Shown: in pieces, positions 34,801 through 44,761 of the stretch
Layout: every line of letters starts with the position of its first letter
Numbering within the stretch: the first letter of the stretch is position 1
Source of the DNA: Tetraselmis striata
Taxonomy: Eukaryota; Chlorophyta; Chlorodendrophyceae; Chlorodendrales; Chlorodendraceae
Direction: 5' to 3'
Length of the DNA stretch: 64,000 nt
Assembly: GCA_006384855.1 (NCBI GenBank)
Contig: VCJN01000206.1
Coordinates: 62,001-126,000 of the forward strand
Position numbers and translations under genes: made by a program
Notes under the pieces: model-generated
The model's input: only the letters and a program-made list of their open reading frames with translations
What the model was told of the DNA's origin: nothing
The model's database searches: none

Positions 34801-37800
34801 GCGTCGACGGTCGACTGGGCGGGAACGGGGTCGGGCGGTCGATCGATAGGGCGGCACCCGCGACGCGAGCATCGGCGCTGCTTGGACGGTTGCCGGTAGC
34901 CCTGGGTAGGAGACGAAAAACAACCAGGAAAACGATAGAAGTGACGTGGCGACTGACGAGCGCCTCCGCCCCGCCGCGCAGCTCCGGGAGGCCAACCTCG
35001 TGCTGGTGGCTTTTGGCGCGGCGCACATCGCCCTCAGCTTCTTCCTCTGCCAGGTGCGGCCGCGCCCCCTCCTCCCTCCGGCAATCGGCACGCGGAACGC
35101 CTATTGGTCGCATATTCAGCATATAGCAATACCCGGTGGCAGCCGTGCTTTGGGTTGGCTATGCGGTGATGCCTTTTTTTAACCCTCCTATCCTTGGAGA
35201 GACAACAACTGTATGTATCTAAGAATCTATCAGTATATACGGCCGCGAATACACCACGGGGGTCGATCTCCGTCTCGCTGCTTCAAAACGATTCACTGTG
35301 TTCTGCGACGAACCTGTTCAAATGTTGCTCTTAGACCACAGCATGGCGTCCCCACGCCCACCCACCTTGCTCACTACCATATTCCCCACTTTCTTCAGCA
35401 CCTATTGTTCGATTCAGGGTTTTGGGGTTTGAAACCCTAAAATCACAAACCCCTAGGCATGCGTCGAACCTGTGACTGCGAACGCTGCCACGCAAGGGCG
35501 CTGAGAGATGCCGGGGGCACGCCCAGGTGCACGGCACCTTTGGCCTCATTGCCGCGGACGCGGTCGGCATGGCGCTCCGGATCTCGTACTCCATGTGGTT
35601 CATGCGGCGGTACTTCAGGTGCGGCTGCGCTCCCGGCCTGCCCGCGGACCAAGGGACCGACAGACTCCCCTTGGTAGTAGTCTTTCCTTCGGCCCCGCAG
35701 GGACCAAAGGGGGCACGCGCACCGGCGACCGCGTCGATGCTTTCTGTAGTGCACTGCCAGTGAGTACGGATGCCGGCGGGGTATAGTACAAAAGTGTCCT
35801 CTTGGGGCGTTCGACACGGATTGCTAGGAGGAATGTGCGTTTGTTGATTCGAGATAGCCTTGTGATCACTTAAAGCACCAGGAGGACAAAGAACCGACCG
35901 GAACAACGCTCGGCACTCTCTCATCAAGTTTTCTCGCGTTGCCGGCGCCGGCGCGCCAATGGCGTGTTGGTGATCGCGTAGTGCTATTCATGATGGACAG
36001 TAGGGAATAGTACTTGGCACTTCCTGCTTGCTGGCGCAGCATGTGGCGACTACTACACCACTTCCCGTATTCCCATTGAATTGCCACGTCCTGCTCCGCA
36101 CCTGCTACTTCAACGGCAGATACGCAATGATTACCATCAATGCGTAGAGAGAGATAGGGAGAAAGGGAGAAATCTCACATGGAGCTGTGGGTGGTTGGCG
36201 GGCATCACTAAGCCCCTATGGAGCACCAAGATAGGGCCCTAATCATGGCCCCGAGATAGGGTACTAAACATAGGTATAGAGTGATTACACCCCATTAATC
36301 GTGGTATAACAGTGTACAGTTCTAATGATTACGTGCTATTACAATCTTTGTTGTATGATTCTGATGCTGTGATTCCAAGGATCGAGTCACTTGAGCCGAA
36401 CGATCCCCCGAAGCAATGTTTGCCGGGAATGCGCACGTGAGGTGGAGGAGCAGGAAGAACATATGTGTTTTTCAGCCCCCCCCCCCCCCCCCCGCCCCAC
36501 AAGCCATGCGTATCCCCCACCGAGTCTCCCGATGGCTACACATCAAGTGATCTCGTCATATTGCTGTCTTTTAGCTTGTAATTTCGACCCCTCCCCCTTG
36601 GTCCCCCTCGCCAGTAATACCCTGTTTGGGTTCCCGTGAACCGCATGTACGTGGTGGTTTAAGGGAATCTCAGGCATGCCACCCTGGCCCAATTCCATGA
36701 GCAATGTGTATGCATCCCCTATGTATGGTACAGTACAGCATAGCATACCATGGCACAACATAGCATAGCATAGCATGGCATGGGATGGCGTAGCATGGCA
36801 TGGCGTTGGGTTATCAAATCGCAACAAAATAGCGAATTGTTTTGCACCAAGTCAGAAGATCCGTGTGATATTCGTGGCGTATTCTGAACCCAAAGTATGG
36901 TTACGGTAGCATAGTGTAGTATAGTCTTACGACCGGCAGATGCCCTCCACCTCCTTTTGATTACTTAAAGCACCAGGAGGACGACTTTCGAAGAACCGAC
37001 TGGAAAAACGCTTGGGCACTTTATCATCAAGTTTTCTCGCGTTGCCTCGCCGGCGCGCCGATGGCGTGTTGGTGATCGCGTAGTGCTATGGATGGTGGAC
37101 AGTAGGGAATAGTACTTGGCACTTCCCGCGTGCTGGCGCAGCATGTGGCGACTACTACACCACTTCCTGTATTCACATTGAATTGCTAAGTCCTGCTCCG
37201 CGCCTACTACTTCAACGGCGGATGCGCAGTGGTCACCATCATAGCGTCGAGAGAGATCAGGAGAAAGGGAGAGAATGGGAGAAATCCGGAGATATGGGCA
37301 GTTGGCGGGCATCACTAAGTCCCAATTGGGCACTAAGATAGGGCCCTTATCATGGCCCTGAGGTAGTGCCTCTGCCCACGCTTCTTGAAAGTCGATAGGC
37401 GCCGCCGTTTCCATGGACATCTCCGCCGGCATGTGCACCATGTCCACGTCGGAGAGGTGGTCCACTGCACGAGGCCCTACTGGTACTAGTACTTGTTAAT
37501 CGGGCCGCTTTAAGGCGGCTTGCTGTGTTGATTGTACCCCATTAATCATGGTATCATAGTGTAGAATAGTTACAATGATTATGTGCTATTATCCTAGTTT
37601 AATGATTCTGATGCTGTGATTCCAAGGATCGAGTCACTAGAGCCGAACGAACCCCCGAAGCAATGTTTGCCGTGAGGTGGAGGTTTGGCAGCACGAAGAA
37701 CATATGTGTTTCAGGGCCCCCGCCACAAGCCGTTGGGCTGCGTATCCCCCACCGAGTCTCCCGATGGCTACACATCAAGTGATCATCGTCTAGTAATTAA

Positions 37801-38661
37801 TAATTTCGTCCTCCCCCCTTGGTCCCCCTCGTGGCAATACTACCCTCTTTGGTTTTCCCGTGAAACCGCATGAATGTGGTGGTTTCGGAGATGAACGGAA
37901 TCTCATGCTTGCCATTCCACAGGTCTCGCGCAGTTCCACAGGTCGTATGTTTACATTCCCTGTATATGGTACAGTAAAGTACAGTACCAATCTACAACAT
38001 AGTACAGCATAGCACAGCGTAGCATAGCACGGCATGGTATGGCATTGGGTTCTCAGGTCGAAAGTATAATGAATTGGTTTGCGCCCACGTGTTGGAAGAT
38101 CCGTGTGATATTCGTGATGCATTCTGATACATGTCACTATCACTATGGTCTCTCTCTCTCAGCAAGGGGGGGCGGGGGGGGGGGGGGGGGGGGGATTGGT
38201 CAAAGTTAACATAAGATATCGCGAACCCATGGTGTGGTTATGGTAGCATAGTATAGCCTTAAAACCGCCAGATGCCTTACGTAAACAACCTACAGCTGTG
38301 CCATGTAAGGTTTCTCTCTGTCTCTCTCTCTCCAACTGCCCAGATGGCGACCCGCGTGTTGCCTCCGACACCTTGCCCGCCTTACGCCCTGCCGCCACGC
38401 AGAGCCTACACATGGTTCTCCCTCTGGAGCTGGACTCCGCACCGCCTCGTCGCCGTCGGCCTCCCGGCAGCCGCCGCGGCCGCCCTCGCCTCGGAGCGCC
38501 ACCTCCTCGACGGGCACCGCGACGCCGGCTTCGCGCCGCGCGCCTGCCTGCACGTCGGCCTGGGGGCGGGCATGCTGCTCGCGCTCGCGGTTGCCATGTA
38601 CAAGAAGGAGTGGAGCCACCTGCTCGACGCCGTCCGCCTGCAGCAGCGCAAGGCTGACTAA
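25420..38661 (+). CDS. RFT1: RFT1, ER lipid-linked oligosaccharide translocation protein, 8 exons
   Basis: Multi-spanning ER membrane protein required for Man5GlcNAc2-PP-dolichol to be used on the lumenal side in N-glycosylation; whether it is itself the flippase is disputed. Exons: 25420-25587, 26592-26855, 28281-28694, 31757-32052, 32605-32719, 34982-35053, 35527-35618, 38403-38661; 559 residues in frame, near the usual 540. Family signatures: RLLTFVLNLAVARLLTPEQY (exon 1), TTILMLSREGFRRGC (exon 2), ALVELLGEPLYILAQ (exon 3), GVYGMVSNLGSLVVRLLFQP with FEEGAF (exon 4), LYSLYVALLAVNGISEAFTH (exon 5), GLIAADAVGMALRISYSMWF (exon 7). The last exon ends in a lysine-rich tail after two hydrophobic stretches. 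Start chosen as the first ATG; a second at 25456 begins nearer the conserved region. Introns 1 and 3 use GC donors. Coding is 1.7 kb in a 13.2-kb gene, expanded by repeats. Divergent from the PIG-N gene. Confidence 0.93.
25770..25827 (+). repeat. Two long poly-G tracts in RFT1 intron 1
   Basis: G runs at 25770-25788 and 25803-25827 separated by a short G-rich spacer, on the sense strand and so opposite in polarity to most donor-proximal tracts here. The pair has quadruplex-forming potential. Confidence 0.85.
27297..27330 (+). repeat. (GA)n microsatellite
   Basis: AG dinucleotide run in RFT1 intron 2. A CT run lies at about 27881-27897 in the same intron. Confidence 0.9.
27657..27745 (+). repeat. 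~90-bp dispersed repeat, copy 2
   Basis: In RFT1 intron 2: CCAGCTGTCGTGCGGCCCGG, GCACAGGGTC and GCAGCCCTCTGAAGGCCAGG match the other copies in order. Confidence 0.6.
27921..28085 (+). mobile_element. MITE-like element, family 1, copy 4
   Basis: In RFT1 intron 2. Left end GGGTCCGACGCGG and right end GCGTTGGCACCC are inverted repeats of each other with few changes. The core CCAGAGGTCAA and AACTATAGCGAATGTTCT is well kept. Length 165 bases. Confidence 0.7.
28731..28822 (+). repeat. Poly-C tracts and (CA)n run at the start of RFT1 intron 3
   Basis: A C run at 28731-28755 starts about 36 bases after the GC donor of intron 3. It is followed by a second C run near 28773-28787 and a (CA)n run to about 28821. 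Confidence 0.9.
29205..31660 (+). repeat. Six tandem ~400-bp units in RFT1 intron 3
   Basis: The motif GATTTTGGAGCGA and its variants start units at about 29208, 29695, 30100, 30513, 30925 and 31301. Each unit also carries GCTCCGAAACCATCCATGA, CTTCACCCGTACACACACTT and GGATAGGCGCATCAT in the same order. Units differ by point changes and small indels, giving spacings of about 376-487. The last unit runs up to ~100 bases before exon 4. A short antisense frame (CTGEARIYIVMDGFGAE-like) recurs because the repeat recurs, and is not taken as a gene. Confidence 0.85.
32061..32078 (+). repeat. Poly-C tract next to RFT1 intron 4 donor
   Basis: C run of 18 beginning 8 bases after the intron 4 donor (AG|GTGGCTTG). 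Confidence 0.85.
32181..32366 (+). mobile_element. MITE-like element, family 1, copy 5 (best termini)
   Basis: In RFT1 intron 4. It begins GGGTGCCGACGC (32181-32192) and ends with its exact complement GCGTCGGCACCC (32355-32366), a perfect 12-bp terminal inverted repeat. The 186-base interior has the family core GCCTGCCAAAAGTCGAA and GTAGCAAATGTTC. This copy defines the family boundaries. No coding capacity, so mobilised in trans if at all. Confidence 0.8.
33097..33185 (+). repeat. ~90-bp dispersed repeat, copy 3
   Basis: In RFT1 intron 5: GGCCGGTTATCTTACGGTCC, CGCATAGGGTCGG and GCAGGCCTCTCAAGGCCA. Confidence 0.55.
33655..34290 (+). mobile_element. CAGTCTATTAGGAT-family element in RFT1 intron 5
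   Basis: Starts TTAACAGTCTATTAGGATGG, has a second AACAGTCTGTTTCGATGGAT near 34141, and ends near GCCACCTATGCGCTAGTATG, parallel to the copy at 18750-19345 in the PIG-N gene. Interior is AT-rich and non-coding. Confidence 0.65.
34370..34462 (+). repeat. ~90-bp dispersed repeat, copy 4
   Basis: In RFT1 intron 5: CAGCTGTCTCACGACCCGAC, CCGCACAGGGTCGGC and ATGCAGTCCTCCGAAGCCCA. Confidence 0.6.
34661..34878. repeat. Long near-perfect inverted repeat before RFT1 exon 6
   Basis: Arms of about 95 bases (34661-34755 and 34784-34878) are reverse complements with only a few mismatches around a ~28-base loop. For example, GCGCCGATGCTCGCGTC is mirrored by GACGCGAGCATCGGCGC, and TTGCCCCACGATCC by GGATCGTGGGGCAA. 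It ends 103 bases before exon 6 (34982). RNA from either strand would fold into a very stable GC-rich hairpin. Confidence 0.92.
35870..38140 (+). repeat. Tandem ~1.1-kb duplication in RFT1 intron 7
   Basis: The segment from 35870 (CTTAAAGCACCAGGAGGAC) is repeated from about 36964. Matching points include ATGTGGCGACTACTACACCA, CCAAGGATCGAGTCAC (36375 and 37621) and the ACAGTACAGCATAGCATA-like run (36731 and 37983). Offset is about 1094 before and 1250 after 37370, because the second unit contains an inserted RT-element fragment. The duplication therefore preceded the insertion, unless the first unit lost it. Confidence 0.8.
37368..37535. mobile_element. Rearranged fragment of the RT element
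   Basis: 37377-37465 matches 60212-60300 almost base for base (minus-strand coding, including VHMPAEMSMETA). It is followed at about 37498-37535 by the element's 3' terminal sequence in the opposite orientation (GCGGCTTGCTGTGTTGATT). A 5' piece and a 3' piece of one element are thus joined in inverted arrangement within the second intronic duplicate. Confidence 0.7.
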
Positions 38662-39060
38662 CACGGCATGTTTGGTGGTGGCCGGTGGGTCATGGCCACA
38701 CTGGTTTTCTGCAGCTGAAGGATGAGGCAAGAGAAGAGCAGGACCAAGAAGTAGAAAATATAGTTACAATGATTAGCTACGTGGATTAGCAATTGGCAGT
38801 TGGATCCGTGAGGGAATCCAACTGCCAGCAGACTTTGGAGTATGCCAGGGGCTGTCTAGAAATGATTTGCAATTGTCAGAAACTAGGGCGGGGGCACCCG
38901 GGGCTGTTCCTCACAACAGGCAGTTTTTTTCAGCATATGTAACCACTAGCGCAACAAGTCACCCTGAAACTGCGCCCTTGCCCCCCCTACACGAGCCTGC
39001 ACCCATCGGGTCCGCGCCGTGGCTTCTAGCTCGGGCGGCCCAGCCGCCGTTGAGCGCCCC
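38662..39060. other. 3' flank of RFT1 gene, nothing recognised
   Basis: Follows the RFT1 stop; should contain the 3' UTR. No poly(A) signal assigned and no other feature seen. Confidence 0.4.
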
Positions 39061-39062
39061 CT

Positions 39063-41110
39063 GTGCCGGCACGAGCCGCCACTGAGACCCTCGCCGAATT
39101 GTATGACGAACATGCTCACGGCATGCATGCTACCTACACCCCGGTGCAATGGGCGAACTGGCCGCACGACACTGCCGAGGTCCACCGTACTGACCGGTTC
39201 CACAGCACCAGGCTGGCGCTGCTCTCCCGGGCGCTGGCCCACCGCGGTACCATCGCTCGACTGACAGATGCCGACCGCACCGCGTTCTTCGACTACATGG
39301 TCCGCATGCTGCGCCTCCTGGAGGACGACGCGGCTGCCTACTATATGGCAGCCCAGATTAATGACTAAAGGTGCTCGTACCGCAATTGTAACGGCCTCCC
39401 CTACTGCAAGCGCCAGAGCAACCATGGACTCCCCCTGCTAGCGCACAACCACGGCGGAGTCACCGGACACGGGCACAACTACGTGTGATTCGGCTGCGGC
39501 CAGCCGAGCGACGACCACCCCTCCGACAGCGAGGAAGCCGATGGAGTCTACACCTTCAAATGCAACAAGCCCTGCCGCACCTACATTAAGTGTGATGGGT
39601 TTGGTTACACGGGGTAGGGTCGGGCGAAGGCAAAGTACTACTACGGGCGGCAGGCAGGGGGGCGAGCCGGCGGGGGCAAAGCCTACATTAAGTCCTGCCC
39701 GGACAAACCCATCTTGTGAGCCTCTATATCGTGCACGTGACTGCCTCGTTAACGCCGCTTCGACCAACCCAACCGACGGCCGGGACCCCGCAGAACCCCA
39801 TTCAAGCCCTCGAGCGCAGCTATCGCCGCGTCGCTTCCCTCCCCTGTATGTGGACCAAGGCCATGATCCCCCGTCTCCCCAGTGACCCCCAGCAGCTTCG
39901 TCCCTTGGACGCCTCGGCAGGCTTCGAAGCTATTACATCGGACGCTTCTTACTGGGCGGGGATGTCCGGTTGTGAGACACCCGCCTCCACTTCGCCTTCA
40001 CCCCGGAACTGCTGGAGCGAAGGGCACCTCCGCGAACCTTCGTAAGCTCTTCATGGTCCCCTGAACTATCGAGCAGTTTGGCGCACAACTCACAGGTAGA
40101 AGCATTCTTTTGCGCCTCAACACCACCTCTGTGGGCGTGGTCAACAAGGGCGCCTCACCCCACCCGGACTCCTCGCGCTGCTCATGTGGCTCCTCGACCT
40201 CCTGGAGCGCTACGACATCGAGCTCAGAGACCGACACATCCCGGGCCGGGACTGCCTCTCCCGGCTTCGTGGCGCCGTCGACGACCAAGACTGGCGACTC
40301 CTCGTCCCCATCTTCCGCGAGCCTGAGGCCGCATGTGCGCGGCCCCTTCGGCGCCGACGCTTGCTCCGAACCCCTCGGCTGCAACTCGTTTTGCCGCGCC
40401 ATCTGGTCGGCGATCGATAGCTGCCTCGCCCACGATTGGGCGGGCCGCCGGGTCTACTGCAACACCCCATTCGCCGCACTCCGCGACATCCTGCACCACT
40501 TCTGGGCGTGCTTACGCCACCGCCCCATCGACCACGGCGGGCACCTTCGCGCTCCCAATCTGGGGCGAGGCACCGTGGTGGCGCTTCACGGGAGGCACAC
40601 AGGTCGTCGCGTACGTACCCCGAGTCCACACTCCCCGGACTTCAGCACCTCTTCGGAATGGAGGGACGCCAGCCTGACCAACCATGTCCCCGCGCGCCGC
40701 GTCTACCGCGGGGCCCCACCACATTGGGGGTCGTGCTGGTTCATACGCCCCCCCGTTGGCCCCATCGACAGCCTCTCCGGCTAGGCCACCCGCGAGCTGT
40801 CACTGTTAGGACCTTCTATGCATGCACCAGCTCCCGGACGGCTTTGTGTGCGCGGTGCGCGACACGCCCGGATACAGGCGTGCCGAGTTTTACACTTGCA
40901 CTGCGTGTGATGTACCGGCGGTGCCCACCGCACACCTCCCCAATTGGCGCCGCCTGCTAGCGGGCGCCGACGGCCTCGAGGACCTCCGGCTCCGCCCCTC
41001 CATCACCGACACCTATCTACGCGACTACTGCTCCTATTGCACGGCGCGAGGCGCCACCCCGCTGCTCGTCACCCTTGGCCTCCTACGGGGCTATATCTAC
41101 CACTGAACGA
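39063..41110 (+). pseudogene. Decayed retroelement (DIRS- or Gypsy-like), many frame breaks
   Basis: Coding fragments lie on one strand in shifting frames. 39063-39368: a helical gag-like piece (HSTRLALLSRALAHRG, MLRLLEDDAAAYYMAAQIND) running into a Cys-rich stretch (39372-39610). 40140-40260: an RNase H-like end with GVVNKGAS, then LLDLLERYDIELRDRHIPGR. 40400-40670: HDWAGRRVYCNTPFAALRD and LPIWGEAPWWRFTGGTQVV, the kind of domain that follows RNase H in DIRS-type and related chromo-virus elements. 40822-41106: an unassigned C-terminal piece. I see no intact reverse transcriptase between gag and RNase H. No long terminal repeats found. Class is inferred from RNase H context only. Confidence 0.6.
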
Positions 41111-41251
41111 GCGACAGATCGCTCGCACCATCCACCATCGCAGGCCGCATTGCGACCATCTCCGACTGGCATCGCGGTCCCGGTTGGGCTACCTCCAGCT
41201 CGCCAAGAACGGACCGACGGCTACGGAAGCGGGCCGAGTCTTCGCCGAGCT

Positions 41252-41428
41252 TGCCCACCCAAAAAGTCTATTAGGATCGAAGTTCGGCAATTAGAAACAA
41301 AAATTACTAGAAAACGCATTGATAGTTTGGATTATTTTCAATAAGAAAACATATATATCAATGCGTTTTCTAGTCTATTTTTTTTCTAATTGCCGAACTT
41401 GGATCCTAATAGACTGTTTAGGTGGGCC
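41252..41428. mobile_element. Hairpin MITE of the CAGTCTATTAGGAT family
   Basis: Nearly the whole element is an inverted repeat. The left arm from 41265 reads AGTCTATTAGGATCGAAGTT then CGGCAATTAGAAA and TAGAAAACGCATTGATA; the right arm ends TAATAGACT at 41415. The terminal match extends outward into CCCACC/GGTGGG. It shares its end sequence with the copies at 9079, 18750 and 33655. Confidence 0.85.
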
Positions 41429-42425
41429 CTGGGATATCGGCGAGTGCTTACCTCTTATCACCTCGTGTGTACCTTTGTTAAAAGATTAATAAGTTTGGAA
41501 TCGCTATCTCGGCTCAGAATTATGCTTCTGTATGGATCCCTCCGCATAGTTGCATTGAGTGGGACAACCTGCTTCTTGACCAATCACCCCCGCGCCCAAT
41601 GCATGCAGTGTTTGTCACCTGGGTTATGCATGTGCGCACCGGTATAGCAGTGAATGTGGAAGATACTGCCTTGCACGGCGGCGCCTTGGAGCTGTCCACA
41701 TCAGCCCGCCAGCGGACAATTCTCTTCTCCACAACCGCGGATCTCCCTCAAAGCATGGGATCTCCCGCGAAGATCGCCATGATAGATAGATAGTGCGCTT
41801 CATTGGCCGTGCTGCCATCCAATGAGACTTTGATCTCACCGCTCCTGGGACATCAACGCCTTAAAACCTTCCCGCAATTGATTCTGCTACCTGGCGACCC
41901 GGTTCCAGCAAGCAGCACAGTGGCACCTATCCAGGCCTGGAGACATAGATATGTATATTTTGGAGAGACAATGGAATAGTAGGTGCTCTAATAAAGAGCA
42001 AGGGATCTTGTTAATGACCAGCTAGCTGACCGTCATGTCATCACTCTACCGCGATTGAGTACAATGAAGCCCAGCCCCGACATCCCGCGCGACTGTATAC
42101 AAATGAAGCGTCACCCCAAATACTGTGCGCTCGGCCTTCCGAGGACCACACGCTACGTGCAATGCCACCTCCGGGGGCAGCAGACCCTATGCGGGTTCGT
42201 GGCGGTGGGGCAGTAAGACATCAGCTGGCCTGCTTTGCTTGAAAGGCAAAATGCGAACAAAGTTGTAGGAAACTTCGAATTCCAAATTTCAAATGTCCGT
42301 AGTTGGATGTTTGGATGCTGCTGTGGTGGGATTGGAAACTTGAAGCTCATTGGCTGCCTCTATAGACAACGAAAACTGGCATCAATAGTCGAGTTGCGCC
42401 TGGGAACTGCGCTTCGGCGAGGGTC
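41429..42425. other. Intergenic stretch, no gene recognised
   Basis: No convincing exon on either strand. The minus-strand 3' UTR of the ankyrin-MYND gene should lie in the right part. Confidence 0.4.
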
Positions 42426-44194
42426 TCATCGGCGGCCGCGCTGCTGCTGCTGCTGCTGCTGCTGCTCCCGGAGGCGGACGGCATGCACTTCGTCCATGTG
42501 GGCGGAGCGCCCACTGAGGGCGCTGCCCGGCCCGTCCCATGTCACCGTCGCCTCGGGGCGCGTGTGGCGGCTGCCCGGGACGTTTTCCTTGAGCCAGGCG
42601 GCCACCTGCTGCTGGTCCTGCAGCACCGCCACCTCGTACGCGGTGTGCCCCCGCTTGTTCTTGGCAAACACCGCCTCGCCGCCGAGCGCCTCCACCAGGC
42701 ACTGCACGCACGACAGGTTCCCAAAGCACGCGGCGACATGGATGGCCGTGTCCCCGTCGCTGTCGCCGGCCATCGCCAGCGGGCGCGGCGCCGCCGGGGG
42801 CTGGGAGGCGCTGCCGAGGAGGAGGGTGAGGAGCGGCACGTAGCCGTAGGTGGCGGAGATGTGGTAGAGGTTCTGCTGCAGCGCGGTGGTGGACTCGGGC
42901 GACACCCCCGGCTGCCTCAGCAGCCACTCCACGACGTCCAGGTGCCCACCGGCGGCCGCCATCATCGGCGGCGTCATGCGGTCCCCCATGTCGGACGCCG
43001 CGTTGAGGTGCGCCGGCGAGGGGTCCACCGCCGCGAGGAGCTTCGCCTCCGGCAGCCAGCCGTTCTGCGCCGCCATGTGGATCGGGAGGGAGCTGTCCAT
43101 GCGGGAGCGGGTGAGCGGGCTGGCGCCGTTGGCGAGCAGCAGGTGGAGGGCCTCGATGAAGCGGTTCCGCACCGCCACCGCCGCGGGCGGTACGCCGTCC
43201 CGGCTGCCCGGCGTGTCCAGGAGCCCCTCCAGTCGGCGCCTGAGGGAGGGATCGGTGGACGGGGAGGCGAGACGGGCCGCCCGCCACTGCAGCAGGGCGC
43301 GGAGCCCGGGGAGGGAGTTGTCGCGGAGGTGCAGGTGCTGCTGGACGGCTACCTTGACGGCCGTGTCCCCTGCCGTGTTGACGCGCGACGGGTCCAGCCC
43401 CGAGTCCAGCAGCCATGTCACCAGCTCGGCGCGGCCAACCACGACGGCGTGGTGTAGCGCTGTCTGCCCTGCGGGGTAGGCCGGGCAAGGCGGCGATGTC
43501 AGCCGCTGCGGCATCGCGCGCATCATGGCGCCCTGTCATGCCAATGAAATGGTCTTGGAGCATGTACAACATCGACATAACTATCTAAATAAGGAACCTG
43601 CGAAATAATGCAGCGCACTTCAGGATGGAGTGGAAAGTGCGTATTTGGACAGGGGACAGGAAGGAGGCAGGCGGGACTGATATTTGATAACGTTCGGGAC
43701 TTGTAAGTAAGGCGTTCAACAGCACCTGTGGAGCTGAGATCCTGCAGGGAAACCCGCCCCTGCTTCACCAGCTCGCTCATGTGGTTCACGTTGCCGGCGA
43801 GCGACGCCTTGAACAGCACCATCGCGCGCCGGCACGCCTCCATCCGCTCGCCGGACATGCCCGCCGTCGCGCCCGGCACAACGCACAGGCGCTTGTGGCT
43901 CTGCCACGCGGCCCGCTGGCAGTCGCGCCCGCAGAAGTACGCCGCCTTGCACGCCGCGCACTTCATCAGCTTCCCTCCCTCCTCGGGCTTCTCGCCGCAA
44001 TGGGCGCACACGTGGGCCGCCAGCGCGCGCACCTCCGCCGCCGCCAGCTCCCACTGCGGGGGGCCTGCCCTCGCTTGTGGAGCGGGTCCGGACTCAGCTG
44101 CCGCCTGCTTCGCCGACGCGGCGACCTCCTCCAGGTCCACCTCACCCCAGGCCTCCGCGAGCCGCCTGGCGGCCTCCGCCGTTATTGTCAGCAT
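42426..44194 (-). CDS. MYND zinc finger and ankyrin-repeat protein, 2 exons
   Basis: Minus-strand exons 44194-43726 and 43468-42426, joined in frame across a 257-base GT-AG intron; 503 residues from an ATG. A MYND finger lies at residues 63-104 with all eight ligands visible: C63, C66, C79, C82, C88, C92, H100, C104. Ankyrin repeats fill roughly residues 158-440; clear units include GQTALHHAVVVGRAELVTWL, MTPPMMAAAGGHLDVVEWLL and DGDTAIHVAACFGNLSCVQC. The tail carries eight consecutive glutamines (CTG run on the plus strand). MYND fingers and ankyrin repeats both bind proteins, so a scaffold or chaperone-adaptor role is likely, but no substrate can be named. Animal ANKMY proteins have the opposite domain order, so orthology is not claimed. 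Confidence 0.88.
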
Positions 44195-44761
44195 GCCTCC
44201 TGCCTTGGTGCGTAGTCAGAGCGGCCCATCAGCCTTCCAGCGGACAGCCAAGGAGGACGAGGATGAGTCGTCACCAGTAGCACCAGGTGTAGAGCTAGGA
44301 TTAGTCGCTTGTATCAGGGTTGGCGGTAGCAAGGACTCGCGCTGCTAGTCGCTACTGGTCAGGTTAACAAGCGAACAGAAATTGCAGAGGGTTTCGCGCA
44401 GGTACATGGGTTAGTGGCTGTACCGGGCGGTGGCGAGTATCTCAGTGTGGAGATACAGGTAGCGTGGAGATACAGGTACCGGTAGCGTGGGTAGGCTCTT
44501 GTTGCTTCCGCTTTTGTAATTCAAAACCGGTAGCGTGGACATACAGGTTGAGTGGAGATACAGGTACATGTACTCGTACCGGTATTTCGCTACCATGTAA
44601 TCGTTAGCGATGACGGCAGTTACAATGTCGCTATATTTGTCCATATGTCCATATATGTTAATGTGTTTCAAAGTTAACTTGTTTTACACGGATAAGAGCC
44701 GAAATTGGCAGGAAAGTTTAAGCGAAAGCGTATAGGGAAAACGGAGCACTCAGGGGGGCGC
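44195..44761. other. Intergenic stretch with a degenerate minisatellite
   Basis: No gene seen. At 44430-44600 the phrases GTGGAGATACAGGTA and ACCGGTAGCGTGG recur four or five times in varied order. Upstream region of the ankyrin-MYND gene. Confidence 0.5.

Noticed and set aside
42483..43457. 324-codon plus-strand frame
   Set aside because: Antisense shadow of the ankyrin exon; GC-rich codons keep the opposite strand open.
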